Shown here in pieces: positions 61,868 to 64,000 of a stretch of DNA of 64,000 bases; position 1 is the first letter of the stretch, and every line of letters starts with the position of its first letter. The notes under the pieces were generated by a model that did no database searches, was not told the DNA's origin, and saw only the letters and a list, made by a program, of their open reading frames with translations. Position numbers and translations under genes: made by a program. Origin of the DNA: Chitinimonas koreensis (lineage in GTDB: Bacteria; Pseudomonadota; Gammaproteobacteria; Burkholderiales; Chitinimonadaceae); the NCBI RefSeq assembly GCF_014353015.1, contig NZ_CP060704.1, positions 3,125,001 through 3,189,000 of the forward strand, read 5' to 3'.

Positions 61868-62428
61868 TCAGACGCAACACGCCTGATTAGCATTTTTAGT
61901 CTGCCTGCGTTTGGGCCTGCGTGTCAATTCCTCGTCGTCATCGCTCTTCTTTTCGATGAGATCGGGATAACGCTGTTCGATCCGCTCGTGCGCCGCGCTC
62001 AGGATCAGATCCAGCACCGCCGCCACGCTCTTGAAGTACCGATGGGCCGGCTCGCATGAGCGATTGATCTTGTCCGCGATGTCGCGAATGCCGACGCGCC
62101 CGTCCTGGTCGAACCACTTCCGGACGGCCACCCTGGCGCCGTCTATCCCGTACTGCTGCGGTACCGCGCCGATCAGGATGTACTCCATCGTCGCGCGCTC
62201 GGCGATCTCGCCGTATCGCAGGAAGAGCACCAGCTTGTGATCCAGTTGCATCGTGGACACGAAGCCCACTACCTGCAACGCCATCGCCCTGCTTTCGAGA
62301 TAAGTCATCGACCCGCCACCACCGCCAGCGAGCCCGGCATTGCCGAGCGACGAGCGAGCGCCCGCGGAATCACCAGTAGCTGCGAATGCCCATGCGAGTA
62401 ATGCGCTTGCAGACTTGAACGACACCAT
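61868..62428 (-). CDS. Hypothetical protein, candidate late-gene regulator
   Basis: A 186-residue protein. Residues ~40-150 are helical and contain a possible helix-turn-helix (GRVGIRDIADKINRSCEPAHRYFKSV); the C-terminus is basic (RRPKRRQTKN). It lies between the early primase and late terminase genes with a terminator just after it, the place where siphophages keep late activators or antiterminators. I see no named family. From ATG 62,428 the first 40 residues resemble a signal peptide, so the true start may be ATG 62,308 (MTYLESRAMALQVVGF). Confidence 0.5.
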   Translation of the reverse strand: MVSFKSASALLAWAFAATGDSAGARSSLGNAGLAGGGGGSMTYLESRAMALQVVGFVSTMQLDHKLVLFLRYGEIAERATMEYILIGAVPQQYGIDGARVAVRKWFDQDGRVGIRDIADKINRSCEPAHRYFKSVAAVLDLILSAAHERIEQRYPDLIEKKSDDDEELTRRPKRRQTKNANQACCV

Positions 62429-62545
62429 TGCCTCCGTATTCGTCAGGAGGCCCCTAGCCAGGTCGAGCCCGGCTTTATTGGTGTCGCGATTTTACTGGGT
62501 CAGTCGGAATTCTGCAGGAGGCTGTCGTTTCACCGACTGTTGGCA

Positions 62546-62812
62546 CCTTGTTAAGGCCTTGTTATGCGCTGACAACTCCCTGAAAGCCTTATGCAGACTG
62601 GCTTTGTGAAGGGTGTGATGATTGTGAAGGGCATTTTGGGTTTCACGCGCGAGATATTTCCCTTTACCGCCATAAAAATAAAAAGGTGTGAGAGGAAGAT
62701 TTTTCGCTCGTGCGCGGGCGCGCACATGCGTTTCCCCATCACACCCTTCACAAACCCGCGCCGTTGCTAGGTTTCAACCCATAACAAAGGCCATAACAAG
62801 CCCTTAACAAGG
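62546..62812. repeat. Outer arm pair of nested long-range inverted repeats
   Basis: A 21-base arm at 62,546-62,566 (starts CCTTGTTAAGGCC) is matched in reverse at 62,792-62,812 with one mismatch. A related partial copy lies at 62,780-62,790. The arms flank 225 bases in the 420-base gap (62,429-62,848) upstream of the 186-residue gene. I find no gene in this gap; it includes an AT-rich stretch near 62,680-62,700 and a small GC hairpin at about 62,711-62,726. Confidence 0.85.
62603..62754. repeat. Inner arm pair of nested inverted repeats
   Basis: A perfect 18-base inverted repeat, TTTGTGAAGGGTGTGATG at 62,603-62,620 and its reverse complement at 62,737-62,754, placed symmetrically inside the outer pair. 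A third partial copy, ATTGTGAAGGGC, follows the left arm directly (62,621-62,632). Confidence 0.88.
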
Positions 62813-62848
62813 CCACCACAAAGGCCTCACTTGCGGGCGTGCCGCCGT

Positions 62849-64000
62849 TCAATTTCCGAAATCAACCCCCCAGGCGCCCGCCTTCACCCGGAAATTGACG
62901 ATGTCCTGGCCCAACCAGACTTCTTCGGCAACGCCTTCCGGCCTCCGGCCGATCTTGAATACCGTCAACTGCCGCCGCTCCTTACTACCCGGCATAACAA
63001 ACCACCGCGCAGCCTTCGGTATCTTGGCGGACATGATCTCGCTGAACTTGTTCGGCGGCATCTCGCGCTCGCCGCTCTGGCTGCACCAGTACGCGTAAGC
63101 GAGGCCCAGGTCACGGGCGGTGCAGCTACAGTACGGCAACCTGTCCTCAAGTCGCTCCCCGCCAATCTCGCCAGCCTGCCAGTCCCGCAGGAAGAGTTCC
63201 CACCCAGACAGCCCGTAGCTAATCACGCGCGCCTTCTCAGGCGTCATCATCGGCTTCGAGTGAGGGGTAAAGGGAACACGCACGGGCGTTGCCCCCTCGG
63301 CCAGCGCCGCGCCATCGGCGTCGACCAGCTCACCGAACTGATCCACCTTGCAGCACGTCAACGGGTGGGCCAGCAAGAAGGCATAGAACGCCTGCACGCC
63401 GCCGCGCGCGAGCTCGTACTCGACCTTGGCCTGCAGTTCCTCGGTGAACTTCTCCGCCGGCCAGACTACCAGGAAGCGCCGGTCACCGCGCTCGACGTGG
63501 AACGGCTGGACGCTGTTCGACAAGAACACGCCGTTCATGTGGTTTTCCTCCTCCCACGCGTCGACGAATTTCTTCTCGATCATGTGGGTCTTGCCGGTCA
63601 CCATCTGCTTGAGCGTGCCGGTGTGGCTGTACCGCTGGTTGCTCGACAGGACCTCCTCGAACAAGCAGAACAGCTTGCGCGATCTCCAGCCGGTGTACTG
63701 GCTGTCCAGCTGGTGTTGGCTCAGCGTCGAGGCGTATTCACCGTAAATCGGCTTGATCACCCGTTCGAAAAACAAGCTCTTACCCGAGCCGTGGACATCG
63801 CCGTGCATGAGTATGGCCGTGTCGAGCTTTGCGCCAACGTGCTGGAGCGGATAGGCCAGCCAACACAGAATCCAGTTGATAACTTCGACGCGGTGGTTGC
63901 ACAACCACGCCAACAGCCCAATGATCGCCTCGCACCCACTGAACTTGCCCCAAGCCTCGAACGGGTCGGCATAGCGCTCAATGCCAGGCGGGAACGCCGG
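62849..64000 (-). CDS. Phage primase-helicase/DUF5906-type ATPase (partial)
   Basis: The C-terminal ~383 residues of a larger gene that runs off the right edge; the reading frame is open to position 64,000. Walker A is MHGDVHGSGKSLFFE, Walker B-like FCLFEEVL, and HMNGVFLSNSVQPFHVERGDRRFLVVWP follows, the pattern of DUF5906/D5-type helicases fused to phage primases. It would unwind or prime phage DNA at replication. The nested repeat gap lies just after it. Confidence 0.85.
   Translation of the reverse strand, partial: PAFPPGIERYADPFEAWGKFSGCEAIIGLLAWLCNHRVEVINWILCWLAYPLQHVGAKLDTAILMHGDVHGSGKSLFFERVIKPIYGEYASTLSQHQLDSQYTGWRSRKLFCLFEEVLSSNQRYSHTGTLKQMVTGKTHMIEKKFVDAWEEENHMNGVFLSNSVQPFHVERGDRRFLVVWPAEKFTEELQAKVEYELARGGVQAFYAFLLAHPLTCCKVDQFGELVDADGAALAEGATPVRVPFTPHSKPMMTPEKARVISYGLSGWELFLRDWQAGEIGGERLEDRLPYCSCTARDLGLAYAYWCSQSGEREMPPNKFSEIMSAKIPKAARWFVMPGSKERRQLTVFKIGRRPEGVAEEVWLGQDIVNFRVKAGAWGVDFGN

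Larger units (their letters stand above)
25768..64000. mobile_element. Temperate siphophage prophage (left part; right end beyond window)
   Basis: A complete run of phage genes starts at the integrase and continues to the window edge: integrase, BetR-type repressor, lysis genes, tail, head, terminase, HNH nuclease and primase-helicase. Structural genes follow the HK97-type siphophage order. The 1,401-residue tape measure implies a long tail. Genes 25.8-32.7 kb mostly read rightward, the rest leftward. The left attachment site must lie at or very near 25,768-25,790; the right one is outside the window. Head, tail, lysis and packaging genes all look intact apart from probable single-base sequencing errors. 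Confidence 0.93.

Noticed and set aside
1..64000. CRISPR arrays, rRNA genes, insertion sequences
   Set aside because: No regularly spaced repeats, no rRNA-like sequence and no transposase were found on reading through the window.

Overview
The window joins a high-GC Gram-negative chromosome (1 to about 25,767) to the left part of a temperate siphophage prophage (about 25,768 to the window end). The host genes look betaproteobacterial, perhaps Neisseriales: recJ, rlmB, an RpfE-like protein, lolC/lolD, serB, a DUF1631 protein, oxyR and rimO. This is judged from protein families and gene order only, with no database search.

Host part. Positions 1-4,467 hold the end of a catecholate-type siderophore locus on the minus strand: the start of an EntF-like NRPS, an MbtH protein, a Fes-like esterase and a TonB-dependent receptor behind a Fur-box promoter. 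Two response regulators (4.7-6.1 kb) are convergent. A phosphopantetheinyl transferase, which would prime the NRPS, overlaps rlmB; recJ follows. Then come an RpfE-like gene coupled to a PilZ-type gene, lolC-lolD, serB, two alpha/beta hydrolases, a DUF1631 protein, a GNAT-fold protein, a rubredoxin-reductase-like flavoprotein with oxyR, and rimO. Two copies of a REPIN-like repeat lie in intergenic gaps.

Prophage. A large serine integrase starts 23 bp from the rimO start codon, facing away from it. A rightward lysogeny/accessory block (27.5-32.7 kb) carries a BetR-type repressor, a 43-residue peptide with a signal sequence, a LuxR-family protein with an autoinducer-binding domain, and two small operons behind nearly identical 94-bp promoter regions that share a perfect 15-bp palindrome. 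The rest is on the minus strand and, in transcription order from the right edge, holds: a primase-helicase (cut by the window end), a gap with nested long inverted repeats, a possible late regulator, HNH nuclease, TerS, TerL, a small membrane protein, portal, S49 protease, capsid, connector and tail genes, tape measure, tail tip and fibre proteins, Dam methylase, and the spanin-like, lysozyme and holin lysis genes.

Reading the genes together: the repressor, exported peptide and LuxR-type sensor form a compact module that could tie the lysis-lysogeny decision to a chemical signal. This is the most interesting content.

Caution on data quality: eight genes, in both host and phage, are broken at nine places. 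Each break is repaired by adding one G or C to a G/C run, which points to uncorrected homopolymer errors rather than real decay.
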